Origin: Odontocerum albicorne
Lineage: Eukaryota; Arthropoda; Insecta; Trichoptera; Odontoceridae
NCBI GenBank assembly: GCA_949825065.1
Contig: OX463841.1
Location: forward strand, 23,510,916-23,574,915
Reading direction: 5' to 3'
DNA: 64,000 nucleotides
In this document: in pieces, positions 34,271 to 47,400 of the stretch
Layout: each line of letters starts with the position of its first letter
Numbering within the stretch: the first letter of the stretch is position 1
Translations under genes and position numbers: made by a program
The notes under the pieces: model-generated
The model's database searches: none
What the model saw: only the letters and a program-made list of their open reading frames with translations
What the model was told of the DNA's origin: nothing

Positions 34271-35319
34271 GCTACAAGTTGCAACTAAAATTAAAAATTA
34301 TTTACAATATTACTTATGGAATTTCATAGTTATGAAAAACATATGTTTTAATTTTTTCCTCTTGTTTCGTTAATTTAAAACACAAAAATTAATTATAATA
34401 TTAATAAGAATAATAACAATATCACGGCCACGCCATTTATGGTAAGTATGTGTTTATGAATAAGAAGTAAAACTATTTGCTATTTTCAAAAATTTATCGT
34501 TACTTTGAAATGTGACATCTCATAATTTGTCACCCCGTGCTTATTTTTACTTGAAGAACATGACAATTTTATAATATTCCAGTAGTCATAAATCTTGTAA
34601 AAATTTTATGACTTATAGTTTCATTATTTTCGTTAACGACAAAATTTAGAGATGGGACATTTTTTTTATTTTAAAGAGTATATTTTAGAAAAAAAGTAAC
34701 TTATTTTAGGAAAGATTTGTAGTTGTGACGGTTTTGCAATTCAAGTGCGATATAAAGTTAAAATTTTCATTAAATCTTTAATGCATTTTATAATTAATAT
34801 TGTTTTAGAGATTTATTCAATTTAAATAATAATTTTCGAGACCAAAAATTACATGTATAATATATCGATGATACGAGTATACGGGAGAAAAAAAATGAAG
34901 TTTGTTGTTTATTTTTTTAGAGAACCTTCAAGTATAATATTCGACAATATTGATAATATGTGTGTCATGTATGTAGATAAAAAAATATAACTCATTCTAA
35001 AGAACAAAACTGTTTGATTAATTATACACATCATATGAATAGTAACGATTCAGAAACATGTTTTTAAACTATAATTAAATGTCAAAATATCATGCTTCTT
35101 AATTACTTTTACCTATACTCGTACTTGTTAGATATATGTAGTTATTAGATATCTATATAAAACATTCTCTTTTGTAAAATATTACATCTTTTCATACCAA
35201 ATCATAAAAAAATACTGACTTTGTAATTAAACGGTTATATTATTTTAATATGATATTTTGTAAAACTGTTTTATATTAAGAGCATTTTTTATGTTACAAA
35301 GTAGAGGTAATAAGTCATT

Positions 35320-35590
35320 CAACCAATTTAGGAGGATGCAGAGAAGAAAACATGGAATGACAATGTATGACAGAATATGAAATGAAGGGATTAGGGATGA
35401 ATGTGAACTTAAGTTGAGTAAGATAACGAAGAGCAAACTAAACAAATATATAGTGCAAATGTGAGTGGAAGGTGTTGTAGAGCAAGACCAAGGAAAGTAT
35501 TTTTGGATCAAGTGAATTACATTTTGGAAGAAGGAAACGTTGAAAGTCAAAGAAATCGTAGAAATTGTATGAGAGGTATTTGGATATGTG
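35320..35590 (+). pseudogene. LINE tail (family L1), parent of the 99-bp array
   Basis: Across frames the + strand reads GMTMYDRI, NECELKLS, SGRCCRARPRKVFLDQVNYI, LEEGNVESQRNRRNCMRG. This is the basic C-terminal tail shared by the other L1 copies. Stops (TATGA for YDR, TGAGTGG) break it. The tail then passes directly into the tandem array at 35561. Confidence 0.65.
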
Positions 35591-36354
35591 GGGGAGGCTA
35601 AGGATGTGTGTCGGGATAGGAAAGTCCTCTCCGCCTGCATCTCTCCGACTGGAAGATGCTTGAAATTGTATGAGAGGTATTTGGATGTGGGGGAGGCTAA
35701 GGATGTGTGTCGGGATAGGAAAGTCCTCTCCGCCTGCATCTCTCCGACTGGAAGATGCTTGAAATTGTATGAGAGGTATTTGGATGTGGGGGAGGCTAAG
35801 GATGTGTGTCGGGATAGGAAAGTCTTCTCCGCCTGCATCTCTCCGACTGGAAGATGCTTGAAATTGTATGAGAGGTATTTGGATGTGGGGGAGGCTAAGG
35901 ATGTGTGTCGGGATAGGAAAGTCCTCTCCGCCTGCATCTCTCCGACTGGAAGATGCTTGAAATTGTATGAGAGGTATTTGGATGTGGGGGAGGCTAAGGA
36001 TGTGTGTCGGGATAGGAAAGTCTTCTCCGCCTGCATCTCTCCGACTGGAAGATGCTTGAAATTGTATGAGAGGTATTTGGATGTGGGGGAGGCTAAGGAT
36101 GTGTGTCGGGATAGGAAAGTCCTCTCCGCCTGCATCTCTCCGACTGGAAGATGCTTGAAATTGTATGAGAGGTATTTGGATGTGGGGGAGGCTAAGGATG
36201 TGTGTCGGGATAGGAAAGTCTTCTCCGCCTGCATCTCTCCGACTGGAAGATGCTTGAAATTGTATGAGAGGTATTTGGATGTGGGGGAGGCTAAGGATGT
36301 GTGTCGGGATAGGAAAGTCCTCTCCGCCTGCATCTCTCCGACTGGAAGATGCTT
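35561..36354. repeat. Tandem array of a LINE tail segment, 99-bp unit x 8
   Basis: Units begin at 35561 (101 bp, with two extra bases), then 35662, 35761, 35860, 35959, 36058, 36157 and 36256, each with GAAATTGTATGAGAGGTATT. The unit encodes, on the + strand, LYERYLDVGEAKDVCRDRKV followed by L/FSACISPTGRCLK, equivalent to the last residues of L1 tails. A single C/T variant (GTCCTCTCC versus GTCTTCTCC) alternates from the second unit onward, a dimeric higher-order pattern. Because 99 is a multiple of three, ORFs of 265, 310 and 404 codons exist on both strands. I do not regard them as genes. Confidence 0.95.
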
Positions 36355-36424
36355 GAAAAATGGTATGCATGTGTATGAGAAATAAGTCAATTTTACTCTA
36401 TATGAGAGGATTGTTACTTGCATA

Positions 36425-36612
36425 ATGTACAACCTGGCGAGTTTATTGTCATGTGGCAATTTCTTTCAACCAATAAATAAGGTGTTAAATAAGACTTATG
36501 TGAAAACCAGACTGTTACCCTTTTTTATAAAAAAAAATTGGTTACCAACGGGAATCAATTCCAAAACCCTCAGGTTAGAAGACAAACGTTTACTAACTAG
36601 GTCACGGATTCG
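36425..36612 (-). mobile_element. SINE S1, - strand copy
   Basis: The 3' end is antisense TAATGTACAACCTGGCGAGT, then the TTCTTTCAACCAATAAATAA segment, and a head with GGAATTGATTCCCGTTGGTA (B box) and CCTAGTTAGTAAACG (A box, - strand). Confidence 0.75.
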
Positions 36613-37229
36613 CCGCCGTAGTGTTGACTATGAGTGCTAAGAAAATGAAAAATTGTTAAAAGCGTATTCATTTTTATTATTGAAACATTATACATTAGAC
36701 TTTTGACGAAAAAATATACCAGAAATTTGCATATACACATATGTTCGAGTATGTTCTTTTGGGTCTGGAAATATTGAAAAATAAAACTTGTCGATTGTTT
36801 TTGCCAGGACAGGCAGTGTTCGCGTGGTATGTTATTACTGTCCCGAATGCCACATTTTCGAAAAAGGCATTTTGTGTTTGATTTACAAATGGGCCGAATT
36901 TATTTGTCCCCGACATGGTGTTTATTGACACAGCCCAGAGCAAATAAGAGCAGGAGCAGGGACATCAAGCCACGTGAGGGTACACAGGCATTTGTTCAAA
37001 AACTCAGCCGTTTCCGGTCATAAAATATTGTATGTTTATGGGTGGGCGCAGGGATTGTTGAGCCATTTGCCCGTCCAATGGCTATTTTTTCCCAACGACA
37101 AAAAATCATAAACAATTTTTATCAGTGTTGTGGGAATTGCTCATTCTCACACTTGCCAGTAACCTATTTACATACATTTTCGTATTTATTCCGAGAAGTA
37201 TTTATTGTGTTCAATTAATGTGCTGCTAA

Positions 37230-37640
37230 GATGATAACGTATAACATTATTTTAGTATGACAACTTTTATGTATGTGAATGATAATAACGTGGAGGTGGA
37301 AAATTATTGAAAGGATCCGAATGTATTCTACGGTAATGCGTGTACAGAGGGTGTAGAGAATACACGGGGGGACAATACATGATAGAAAACACAATTAAGT
37401 GATTAGAGATGGATATATTTATTGGGTTGATGTAATTAAGAGCACTCTGAGATGGTTAGGGCATGTTAAATGAATGAATGAAGAAATAATAACAAAAAAA
37501 CATTCATTGCAAATGTGAGTGAAAGGCCTGGTCTATGAATAATACGAAAATTATGGTTGGATCATCAAGTGAATGGTATTAAAAAAAAGGTTATTTAAAA
37601 GTCATATAAATTAAGAGTTGTACAAGAAGATGTGTGGATG
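37230..37640 (+). pseudogene. LINE tail (family L1)
   Basis: Broken frames show ALRWLGHVK*MNEE-like and ANVSERPGL-like remains (GAGATGGTTAGGGCATGTTA; CAAATGTGAGTGAAAGGCCT), and the LDHQVNGI step seen in the other L1 tails. Confidence 0.5.
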
Positions 37641-37659
37641 TAGACGTAGCGAAAGTTGT

Positions 37660-38060
37660 GTGTTGACCCCTAACTCAAAAATAATACAGCGGCTCGTCAC
37701 TACACAAAGAAGCGTGGAAAGAAGTTTGCTGGGTATAACAAAAAGAGATAGAAAGACAATTACATGGATAAGAAGCCAAACTAAGGTCACAGACATAATG
37801 GAAAGAATACTCAAAAGCCAATGGGAATGGGCAGGACACGTGGCGAGAAGGGAATATAATAGATGGACAAAAAGGAGCACAGATTGGACATCACGAGAAA
37901 CAATTAGACCGAGGAGAAGACCTCAAAACATATGGGACAGACCTTTCGTAAAATTCGCAGGCGTGACCTAGCAAAGAAATACCTGGAAATCTTTGAAAAT
38001 CGCCTTTACCTAGCAGCGAGTAAATCAAGACACATAAGAACAATAATGATTACAATAAAA
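37660..38060 (+). pseudogene. LINE ORF2 C-terminal tail (family L2)
   Basis: An ORF to 37971 reads TTQRSVERSLLGITKRDRKT, then QTKVTDIMERILKSQWEWAG, HVARREYNRWTKR and RPRRRPQNIWD. The blocks Q-R-x-x-E-R-x-x-L-G-I-x-x-R-D-R, K-V-x-D-I...W-x-W-A-G-H-V-A-R and R-G/R-R-P are standard for arthropod RTE/CR1-like LINE ORF2 tails. The reading frame closes shortly after, and further tail remains reach about 38060. A second copy is at 58230-58720. Confidence 0.75.
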
Positions 38061-40994
38061 CAAAACGACTAACGAGTAAACCAAAACTTGAACCCGACGT
38101 ATTTGTATTCGTAAATCCTTAAAATCTCTATGCTATTTCATTCAAAATCAAGTTACTATTTGCACTCTCAACTACTGAGGCAACTATAACATGTACTAAT
38201 CATTCTTTCTTTCCAGCATTTTAATACTACACCAAGTGTACCTATATGGTTAAAATCGAAGCATCCCATGCTGAGACAAAATCACTAGGTGTCCTCCAAA
38301 GCTGTACGGCAGACAGAAAACGGAGGTAGCCAATACCCTCATATGACTAAACTTGCCGGCTTTTACCAATACACCAAGTGAACAATTTGTTTGAATATAT
38401 TTATGAGATAAACAATTTCTTTAATTGGATGTTTTCCAAATAGTTTTTTAATGTTAAGTCTAATTATTTGTTCTAATAATATAATGTTATCATATTTTCA
38501 GAGGTTGAATACGTATCGCAAACAGACATTTTGTTAAGTTTTCCAACATCCAAATAGTATGCGTCCGCATAATCAAGTATCATTAATAACAGATACTGTA
38601 CCAGTGAAATTGTAGGTTTAGAAGGTAAACTAAAGAGAGTGAATGCTAAAGAAGATCCTATAACTCATTTCGTTTAATTGATCTCGCCATAAGAAGGTTA
38701 TGTCTAATATAATTCATAGATTTTCCACATTTTTTGCTGAATTGAATAGTGGAGCTATCCATTATTCTTGGGAATTTTTTTAGCATTAAATTTGTTGATA
38801 ACTGCCCATAATGATCGCTTGTGACTTCGTGGAATTAATGAATAAACCATGTGGCTTGGTCTATTCGGAAATCATCCAAAGATATGTATTTTGTGTCAAG
38901 TATTAACATAAATATACTTTATTTGATCCCCTGTTTCAGAGTTCAGTACCCATGACTACTTAAGGTCCGAAAATTACATGCAATTTTCTAAATAGTATTT
39001 GCATTTTTGTGAAATAAGCGGTTCTATTATTTTTTTCCATTCCATGTCGACATAGATCTCAAAATATTATTCTTAATTTTTTATACAATCAACCAATAAA
39101 ATTGTAGCTGTCATAACATAAATTGTAAGAAATACAGCTTCGTATCTAGCGGGCGTTAAGTATGTGAATTTATATTACGACTCAAAAGATTCATATATTC
39201 AGTCCAAGCGGGTGGATGATCCACAAGTCTGCTAACAGGAAAAACTGAAGAACGACCTGTTGAAATATTGATCGTAAAAGTTACGCATATTTTATACCTA
39301 TAACTTATCCGTGGCAGTACAATAATTTTGTTTATGCCAGAAATATAACACTCAAAATTTAATACGTTCATATTTTTTTACGATAGGAAATATTAAATTA
39401 TTTCCTCTCGCCATCACAATGGAGTGCAAATCATAAAATGCAAAAGTTAATTTGCTAGGTGATAGAAAGCAATGGCATACCGAGGAAGTATTTTATCTTC
39501 AGGATTATTTCATGATTCAGAAAAATTTTGTATCTTATATTTTATTTACATAATTTACGCTTTCAGGTTACCATATAAACTTTGATAATGAGAACATTCA
39601 AAGTAGTATCATTCTGTCTTTCCCTGCATTTTCAGGAAAATATTTACAACGTGCAAACCAAGTTACGAGTATTAAAGATCTTAGGGTTAAGGCTTCTTTT
39701 TTATGTATGTTTTTTATAAGTATATTGGTTCAAAAGCTATTTTTACTTACTTAGAAAATTACATCATGAGAAGATTAAATGAAAATTGGAAAAAAAGCTT
39801 TTTCACGATTGAATTTTACTCAGCAACGTTGTTTGAAATGGAAGCATGCATAAACACTCAATTCACATAATATAAAACGTGTTTTTACTGTTTATAAGTT
39901 TTAACAATTATAAACCTATAATATTTTTTGTCAATATTACATATTATCAAAACTGACAGAACGTGGATTCTATCTCTCTCTCCCTCGAATAGTGGATGAA
40001 TACGTTCTCTCGAAAGGACTATATTATATACATGGGAGTATACTTCAATGTTAAGTGATGAACGTGGGTTATATCTTTTAACGTCTGTGCATTCTATGAA
40101 TAATACTTTGTTTATTCAAATTTAGAGCTCTCTTATACGTGGATAAATTATACGTTGTGACAGCTTACACGAGGAAAATATATATTAAATCTCTTTTTAC
40201 AAAAACTGAAAAGATTTATTAAATACAAATACAACCCATTCCACTGATAATACCAAAAATATAATCATAAAAGAGTCAATGAAATTTAAAAAAGAAATAC
40301 TATTAATTTTGAAGCTTAAAAATGTACAATCGATATATGTGTATACTCGTACAATTGTACCATAATTTTGAAAATCTTTTTCATCGATGATATTAGGTCA
40401 GCCAAATAAAATATCTCGTATTTAGCCGTAAGTTTAAATCATAACTAGTTCAATGTCCTTCGGTTTGACCGCTACGATTTCAAAAATGATTAATTATTTT
40501 AGTCACGCAGTACACGCGTCTTTACTTCCTTAATTAGGATAATATGTATATAATAATGGTGTCAGGCAGCCACCCAAAAGGGTATCAGGATGTGGGACAA
40601 CTTTTCAACGGATAATTTACTGCGTACAATATCCTGTTTGTATACACTCGATGTGTGAAATTTTTATTCATTTCATTTTATTTACAAATAAAAATGTGAA
40701 ATGGAAATAAATTGAATGCCTCGGACTTTTATTGCTTTTTACGGGCTAGACCGTCAGGATGTTTACGAGTTTTATATAGCAAACCCGCGTTTAACACTTT
40801 CGACGTGTCTTAGATATTAACGCGAACATCAAGTCGTCAAAGTATGGTAAATTATACTATGCACAAATATGTGACCAAGAAACTTGTTTAGCGCTTTATT
40901 TAGATTATTTTCGGTCCCAGTAATTCATTCCTTGGATTTAGAACCACGGAACTCGCAGTTCTTCATTGCACGTGTTGGTAATACTATTGTAGAG

Positions 40995-41085
40995 TAAATT
41001 TTTTTTTTGGTGCAATCGAGAATCGAACCTGAAACCTCCGGGTGGAAATCAAGCGTCTTACTAACTTAGTTACGGAGGTCATCTC
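40995..41085 (-). mobile_element. SINE head fragment, - strand
   Basis: GGTGCAATCGAGAATCGAACCTGAAACCTCCGGGTGG plus CTAACTTAGTTACGGAGGTC is an antisense tRNA-like head with both promoter boxes. No body is attached. It is closest to the head at 8320-8475. Confidence 0.6.
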
Positions 41086-41294
41086 TGTTGGACAAGGAGG
41101 AGGGCTCATTGCGTTTGGGTTACTTAAACATATTATGATTTCTAAATGGACGTAATAAACTCAACATTCCTCACTGGCTGAGAACATCCAAATTTGTGTG
41201 AATTTCCATTTAAAAGTTTTTTTATTTAAATACAGTTATAATGCTCATTTTAAAAGGAAACACTGCAGCAATTATTAATTAATTTTTGTGACCG

Positions 41295-41600
41295 GATTAA
41301 CAATGTTAATGATGCCACCTATTTCCAGTAGGCGGCTATAGAGATCACCCTATCATTCGCATCAATCAGGTCTTGCCCAGAGCATGAAGTCCCGATGTTC
41401 GAACAAACTAGCGTGTGTTTGTCGTTCATTGGGAATATGATTGTGAGGCTATACAGGACTTTGTATAGTCCCACAATCTTCTTCAATGTTACTTTCGTTC
41501 TAGAAACCCCATCTCTGCATGTTCATCATGCATCTAGTTACACCTACTCAGAATCTATTCAAGACTCTCCAAGTAAATCATATACCAATGACATTTATCA
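41295..41600 (-). pseudogene. LINE ORF2 C-terminal fragment (family L4)
   Basis: The - strand reads NIGTSCSGQDLIDANDRVIS followed by IAAYWK. The same sequence, diverged, is at 51300-51510 on the + strand. It follows the zinc-knuckle region of R1/Jockey-type ORF2 tails. Confidence 0.6.
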
Positions 41601-41999
41601 TTTCTTAGAGCGAGTAAAAGTAACATGAAGAATTTTTGTTTTCCAATTGTTTGTTTTCTTCTATATTTGATTAAATATTGATTTAACCTCTTCAGACTTG
41701 GCATGCATTATAATGGACGCAGAATTAATATGCTCTTGGTAAAAAAAAATTCTGATAACAAATAAAGTGTGGAACACTCTATTTTTGACTTAGAACGTTT
41801 TGGGCGACATCTATTTAAACTAAAACGACATAATATTGAATTAAGTGTAAACAATATACGAGTACTTACAAGCTAGAATATTTTTTTAACCTTAGAAATA
41901 ATTCAGGTCTGAACAGGTTAAATACGCATTTGTTTAATTAAAAAATTTTTTTTTTTAATATTAATGTTTTTAATATGTAGAAATACAAAAGCATGATTT

Positions 42000-42030
42000 A
42001 ATATGTAGAAATACAAAAGCATGATATTTT
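42000..42030. repeat. Short direct repeat, 28 bp x 2
   Basis: TTAATATGTAGAAATACAAA followed by AGCATGAT occurs twice in a row from about 41975. Confidence 0.8.
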
Positions 42031-43171
42031 ATATTTCATAAAACAAAACAAAATAATTTGTTTTTACATATTATGTACGTGTACATTCTAAAAATGATTT
42101 CATTTCATATGTTTTTCTTTAAAAAATATGTCCAAATTTTAGTTAAGTACGAGTATATTGAATTTGGTGGAATCGCGAAAATCGAAGCGCATTTTGATAT
42201 TGACAATTGATTTGATGTTTCCAATAAAAAGGATCTTAAATGTACAGAAAGACTGATAAAAATTATATAATTATTTTGAAAAAAAATTTACTATTCTTAG
42301 ATAAACAATGTTTTTTTTCAGGGATAATGTTTTATCTAATTTATTTTAACGAGTTCATACATTCCTCTTCATGAAAAAGGTAATAATGTATATAAGTAAA
42401 AATCAATTGTATAAACCAGTCAAAAATTATAAGGGACTTTATTTCATAAGTCGATATCTTAAAATGCCCGACCAATAAAATAATTAGTCCACTTATCGGT
42501 ATTTTTGTAACGAAGGAAGTTTTTATTTCTATTCCTACGTTTATTGTAGCTTTTATAAAATCCATCAAATAATTTGTCTGAGATAAAATAAAAACAACAT
42601 CTGATCAAAAATTTACTAGAAATATAAAAACATAATACTGTGGATTGTTATCAAAAGATAAGATGCTTTTTTTCATTAAAAAAATAAAAACAGATTCATT
42701 CAATTTAATGAAAGTATGTTTATTTGTTCAGACATAAACATATATATTCAAATTGAATAAATGTCTGTTTAATAAGTGCAATTTTGGCAAACAAATTTCA
42801 TCACCCTACCCTATACGTTCCATCAGGAACACAACAATACCATAAAATGTCTTCATATACCATATGTCGGTCCCTAGCCCGGCACTCCATATCCATTCCA
42901 CATGACTGTAGTAACTATGTTAACATACGAGTAAATTACTTATAATGGTATCGTTATAAATACATAACATAGTATTGTACATAAATATACAACAAAAATA
43001 TATTTCTTAATGATTATCGCTTTCTAGAGCTGAGAGGTAGACTGATCCTTTCGTATTTTGTAGAAATGGGGTATATACGAGTATGTTAGCTATGGGTATG
43101 ATAGCTTATTTGTTTATTATTGTTCAAATCTATAAAGTAAGAAAACAATTAAAAGTTATATTTCCCAACAG

Positions 43172-43314
43172 TGCATACCCGAGGATGGACGGGGGCTGCG
43201 CAGAGGTGGGTACAGGTGCGGCTGTCGCTCGGGGCATTATTACCCGGGGGCGTCACCCTCGTGGGGCGGCTTCCCCGGAGAGTTTGTCGAGCGAGACCCG
43301 CCGCACACACACAG
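43172..43314 (+). CDS. Internal exon of GPR158-like class C receptor gene (EGF-like segment)
   Basis: The acceptor is TATATTTCCCAACAG and the donor is CACAG|GTAAGA. The 143-bp exon is strongly GC-rich. It encodes 47 codons from CIPEDGRGLRRGGYRCGCRS through GHYYPGASPSWGGFPGEF and leaves two bases (AG) for the next exon. The pattern C-x-P-...-G-x-G-L-x-x-G-x-Y-x-C-x-C-R-x-G-x-Y-x-P-G is the most diagnostic signal in the window and resembles the linker of GPR158/GPR179 and their insect homologues. An open frame continues upstream of the acceptor, but that part is AT-rich and lacks coding character. I found no following exon with the expected cysteine-rich and transmembrane sequence in the remaining 20.7 kb. 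An EGF-containing protein of another family is the main alternative. Confidence 0.78.
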
Positions 43315-44303
43315 GTAAGATATTATTACACATTTCATTAAAAACTCTAGCACGTGTATTTTATCGGCCTCTAGCAAAACTTATTGTCATGTTTTAAGAA
43401 GTTCGATGATGCCTTTATGTTTTGCTATACAACGGTGACTGACACTTGATACGTCGTACTGTACAAAATAATAGAGGGAAATATTACTAGTGAAAAAAAC
43501 ATTAAAAACGTCACATCAAATTTCCATCATTAGTATTAATGTAACATACGAGTATTATGGAAAAATAATTAAAATTTCGTTTGCAATGAATTTTTCATTT
43601 GTTTGTTACGTCGTATGTCTCCGACGAGTATGGACATACATTTTTTTAACCTGAACGAATGAATGCCCGCTATCCCTGTCGGGTATAATAGAAGGCATAG
43701 TCGAAATCGGGGAATAATGGGTACTTATCGTGGTGACATCGGACATGACTATGTAAGCCATATTTGTAAAAGGTATGCCATATTATGTTGCATATAGGGA
43801 CGAGGAGCTGTAGCACTTGCAGCTTGTCTGCGTCTTCTTCCTTCGTTGGGTCCATGATATGTTAACTAACAACAGTTTTACACAATCTGAGTCGTTTTCT
43901 TGGGGTGTGTTTTCGATTGTGCAGAACATTTATGTTGTTGAGCGTGTTGTTCATTGTGTCCTTATATATCCTGTGCTACCCACCACGCTTTATTTTGTAA
44001 ACTAACGGAAGTAAGCACGTGGCACAATAATCTTGATTTTACAGCAGTTTACTCTGCTCAAAACATAATATTTTTATACTCTTTTGTAACATCGAATCTT
44101 CATTATTTGTTTGTGGTGCAGCTGCTGATATTTTTCGAGTGCTTTATTGTTTTGTTTCTTGGTAAACATGATTCGCATCAATATATTAGAACAGTATGAA
44201 GACATCTTTATCGACTGCCATTTTGGTTTTCAGTAATTGATCATGATTATTCAACACTCGCCCACAAGATGTCCGGGAAACGGTCTTTTACCTTAAGAAA
44301 AAT

Positions 44304-44507
44304 GACGTGATTATATGTTAGTAGTAAACAAAGTGAAAAATTAAAAAATGTATTAGTTTTACTAAAAATAATTTTATTAAAGTATCTTTTGTGACATTTT
44401 TTTGTGACGTGATTATATGTTGGTAGTAAACAAAGTGAAAAATGAAAAAATATATTAGTTTTACTAAAAATAATTTTATTAAAGTATCTTTTGTGACATT
44501 TTTCTGG
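44304..44507. repeat. Tandem duplication, 102-bp unit x 2
   Basis: GACGTGATTATATGTTRGTA through TTTTGTGACATTTTT is repeated from 44406 with few differences. Confidence 0.9.
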
Positions 44508-45189
44508 TTAATTTGTGTATGAATTCTATTTTTTAAAAGCTCACCAATTTATTTTCTTATTTTATCTTGTACTGTTTCTTTTTAAGAGTTGGTCTAAAAA
44601 GCTTTCTTCAGCGTTGTTTTATTATTCTTCCCTTCTATTTTGCCTTTTTTATTGTTTGTCAAGGAGTTGTCATCACGTGGAACGTGACCGATGAAACTTT
44701 TACTCCTTATTCCTCTGTACTCCATAAATTTACTCTTTTTATGCTGAAAGGGGGAAATTCTTCCAATTGACGAAGCAAAAATACTCATAAACCGCATTAG
44801 TCGTCTGCGGTAAATATCGAGGGACCAAATCATGTATTTTTAGTAAGGATTGCATGAGTTTGTTCCTTTGTTATTCATGATCTTCGGTAGGGGAAATATT
44901 CTACGAAAAAGATTTAAGCTGGCGTAATGCTGCAGAGGTTTTTAAATCGAAGAGATTGAATAGTCATGACGCTTTTATTTAGATTAGTTTCTATTTCCAG
45001 TTTAATGTTCTTTTGTTTAGAGGGAAAAAATTAACAGATAGTTAAGTTTTGGATCGAAATCATACAAATTAAAACAGTTTTTTCCAATTCAGTCCAGTAC
45101 TCTTTCGTTTTGTCTTGTTCTATGATCTGTATAAAAATAATCTATATAATTTTAAACCATAAAATACAATCTATAGCGTATCCATAAAT

Positions 45190-45720
45190 CATACATACTA
45201 TGACGCCTTATATCCGTTGAGGCACGCAGTGAGGGCAACATATTGTTCTTATATATCGCAATATACGTCTTTCACCTCCATACATATTCTCATCGATTGG
45301 TTGATCAATCGGTTTATTGACTTTTTATCTTACTTCAACTCAACATTTTATTGACGTGCTCCAACTTTACTTTTTTCGGTTTTTCTCTGTTGCATTTTTT
45401 ATTCACTGCCGTATACTTGATTGGTTTTTCAGCCCTATAGAACGAACGTGTCCAAACAACGCAATTTTCAACTTATATTCAACATCCTTATTAGTGCATT
45501 AGATTTTAGTTCATATCCATCATTAACAACTTCGACTCGTATTTATACTATATTGTTGCGTCACATATTATTCTTAGTGCACGCATTCGCACAACATTTC
45601 ATCGACTTTTTTCAATAGTTTTCCAAATTTCCCTCTCCATTTCAATAATTTCCGAAGTTTCAATCAATCTCATTTAATATTATTTCACTGATTAAATGTT
45701 TAATGCACTATAAACTTTTC
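45190..45720 (-). pseudogene. LINE tail (family L1)
   Basis: On the - strand, L1 tail remains include the KDVYCDI step near 45270 (equivalent to KDVCRDR) and degraded HVERMN-like codons near 45430-45450. It is strongly eroded. Confidence 0.4.
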
Positions 45721-46214
45721 AGTTACAATAGAGTTAATATAAATACCAGATACATTTGAAAATTGTTGCAGTCTAAAAGGCATCATATAAATTATGCTTT
45801 TATTTATTTTTTAATAGACGATTCTGCAGTTTATGTGCTATAAGTTCATGCTATTTTCAACTGATTTAAATCCCCTTAATTTATTTTTTAAAGTTTTTTC
45901 CTGCTGGAAATGTTTGCGATCGCAACCTGAAAAGGTTATTAAGTGACATCTAGAATGTAATATTGCACGGGTTATGTGGCAGGTTCCTATCGGAAGAGGC
46001 GTGTAAGGTAGGGTGGAGAGAGCGCTATGGTGAAGAAAGACGGCACTGGATTGGTTCATCCCGTCTTTAGGAGATTTCATGTCATAATATATGTAGAATA
46101 AACTATGTGAAAATGACATTAGGATTTTTTTAATGATCTACAAGTACTACGGCGGGAAGCGATAGGAAACACAATCAATGGGGCACTGTAACATATATAC
46201 TTGAACCGGACAGT

Positions 46215-46700
46215 ATCAAAATCTGCTAAGATGATAGTCCACAAGAGTATTTTAGTATTAATTTTGATGAATGAGAGTGAAAAGTGGACGTGGAAAAAGA
46301 TTGAAAAAGCCGAATAACTGTATAAATGCATGTACTTAGAAGAATATATCGGGTAACAATGTATGACAGAATATAGAATGAAGTGATAAGGGATGGTTGT
46401 GAACATAAGACTGAAGTGTTGAGCAAGATGAAGAAAACCACTCTGAGATAGTTTGGGCATGTAGAACGAATGAATGAAGGATGACTAACAAAACAAATAT
46501 ATAGCATAAATGTGAGTAGAAGGCGTGCTCTAAGAAGACCGTGGAAATTATGATTGGATCAAGTGAATGATATTTTGAAAGAATGAAACGTAGAAAATAT
46601 CAGAGATATCGTAGAAGTTGTATGAGAAGGTCTCTCGGTCTACGGATATAGAAGAGGCGAAGGATGTGTGTCGAGATAGGAAAGTCTGACGCTCAGTGCT
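46215..46700 (+). pseudogene. LINE tail (family L1)
   Basis: The + strand reads VTMYDRI (after shift), TTLR*FGHVERMNEG, LTKQIYSINVSRRRALRRPW, DQVNDILKE, and at the end EEAKDVCRDRKV-like codons (AGAGGCGAAGGATGTGTGTC). It shows the same final segment that was amplified at 35561-36354, here as a single copy, which defines the ancestral arrangement. Stops and shifts are present. Confidence 0.65.
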
Positions 46701-46779
46701 CTTTGCCCACCCAGCAGAGATGCGGCGTGATATGTACTACGACAGTTTAAAAATATAAATGAAATTCAATATAGATCTC

Positions 46780-46995
46780 TTTTGAGATGATTTAAAGACA
46801 AAATTGATTCTTACATAAAAAAGCTTTCATGTTTTACTTCGTCTTTTACTGTCCATGTTGTTAGACTCTGGAATCCGCTGCCAGCTAATGTAAATCTCAC
46901 ATCATCGTCAACTTGTTTCTAGAAGCGAATTAAACAAACCTTCTCCCTTAAGTGACAAAGCGCGTTTTCCCAGGTTTTCTATAATCTTTCTTTCC
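46780..46995 (+). pseudogene. LINE ORF2 C-terminal tail (family L3)
   Basis: The + strand reads SFTVHVVRLWNPLPANVNLT, then SSSTCF, a stop, and KRIKQTFSLK. The V-R-L-W-N-x-L-P motif is the hallmark of this tail. Confidence 0.65.
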
Positions 46996-47245
46996 AATAC
47001 CCTTTTTTCTCATGGCTATAGATGATGATCGATGATGTTTTAATATATTTTGGTTTAACACCCACCACCTTTAACCCAAAACGTTGTAAAACTATGTTAT
47101 GATTATATATTGTTTAAAGTTAAGGCATTAACATTGTGGAGGTTTAAATACATTGTAATTTGTTTTATTAAACACTGTTTATTCCACTTTTTGTAACTGT
47201 ATAACTCTACCTGTTTCAAGACTTTTACATCATCATTAGGGCAGC

Positions 47246-47271
47246 ACAAACAAGACCTTGTTTGTGCTTTT
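47246..47271. repeat. Small hairpin with 12-bp arms
   Basis: AGCACAAACAAG and CTTGTTTGTGCT are separated by two bases and followed by T-rich sequence. Confidence 0.8.
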
Positions 47272-47319
47272 ATTTATGTTCCCCTTTATGCTCCCACATT
47301 ACAATATTTTATAATTCTT

Positions 47320-47400
47320 TGCAAGAGATTGTCTAATGGCAATACACCAGCCAGATTGTACACTGTGCATTCAAGTGTCAAATAAATCTTGAATTTCATA
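47320..47400 (+). mobile_element. SINE S1 3' fragment, + strand
   Basis: GCAAGAGATTGTCTAATGGC and AATACACCAGCCAGATTGTA match the S1 tail. The head is absent. Confidence 0.4.

Noticed and set aside
35245..36459. Long - strand ORFs (404 and 310 codons) and a 265-codon + strand ORF
   Set aside because: They exist only because the 99-bp array has a period divisible by three. Both strands are open simultaneously, and the sequence is an amplified LINE tail.
41395..41628. 77-codon + strand ORF as a gene
   Set aside because: It is antisense to the LINE tail at 41295-41600, which has a homologous copy at 51300-51510.
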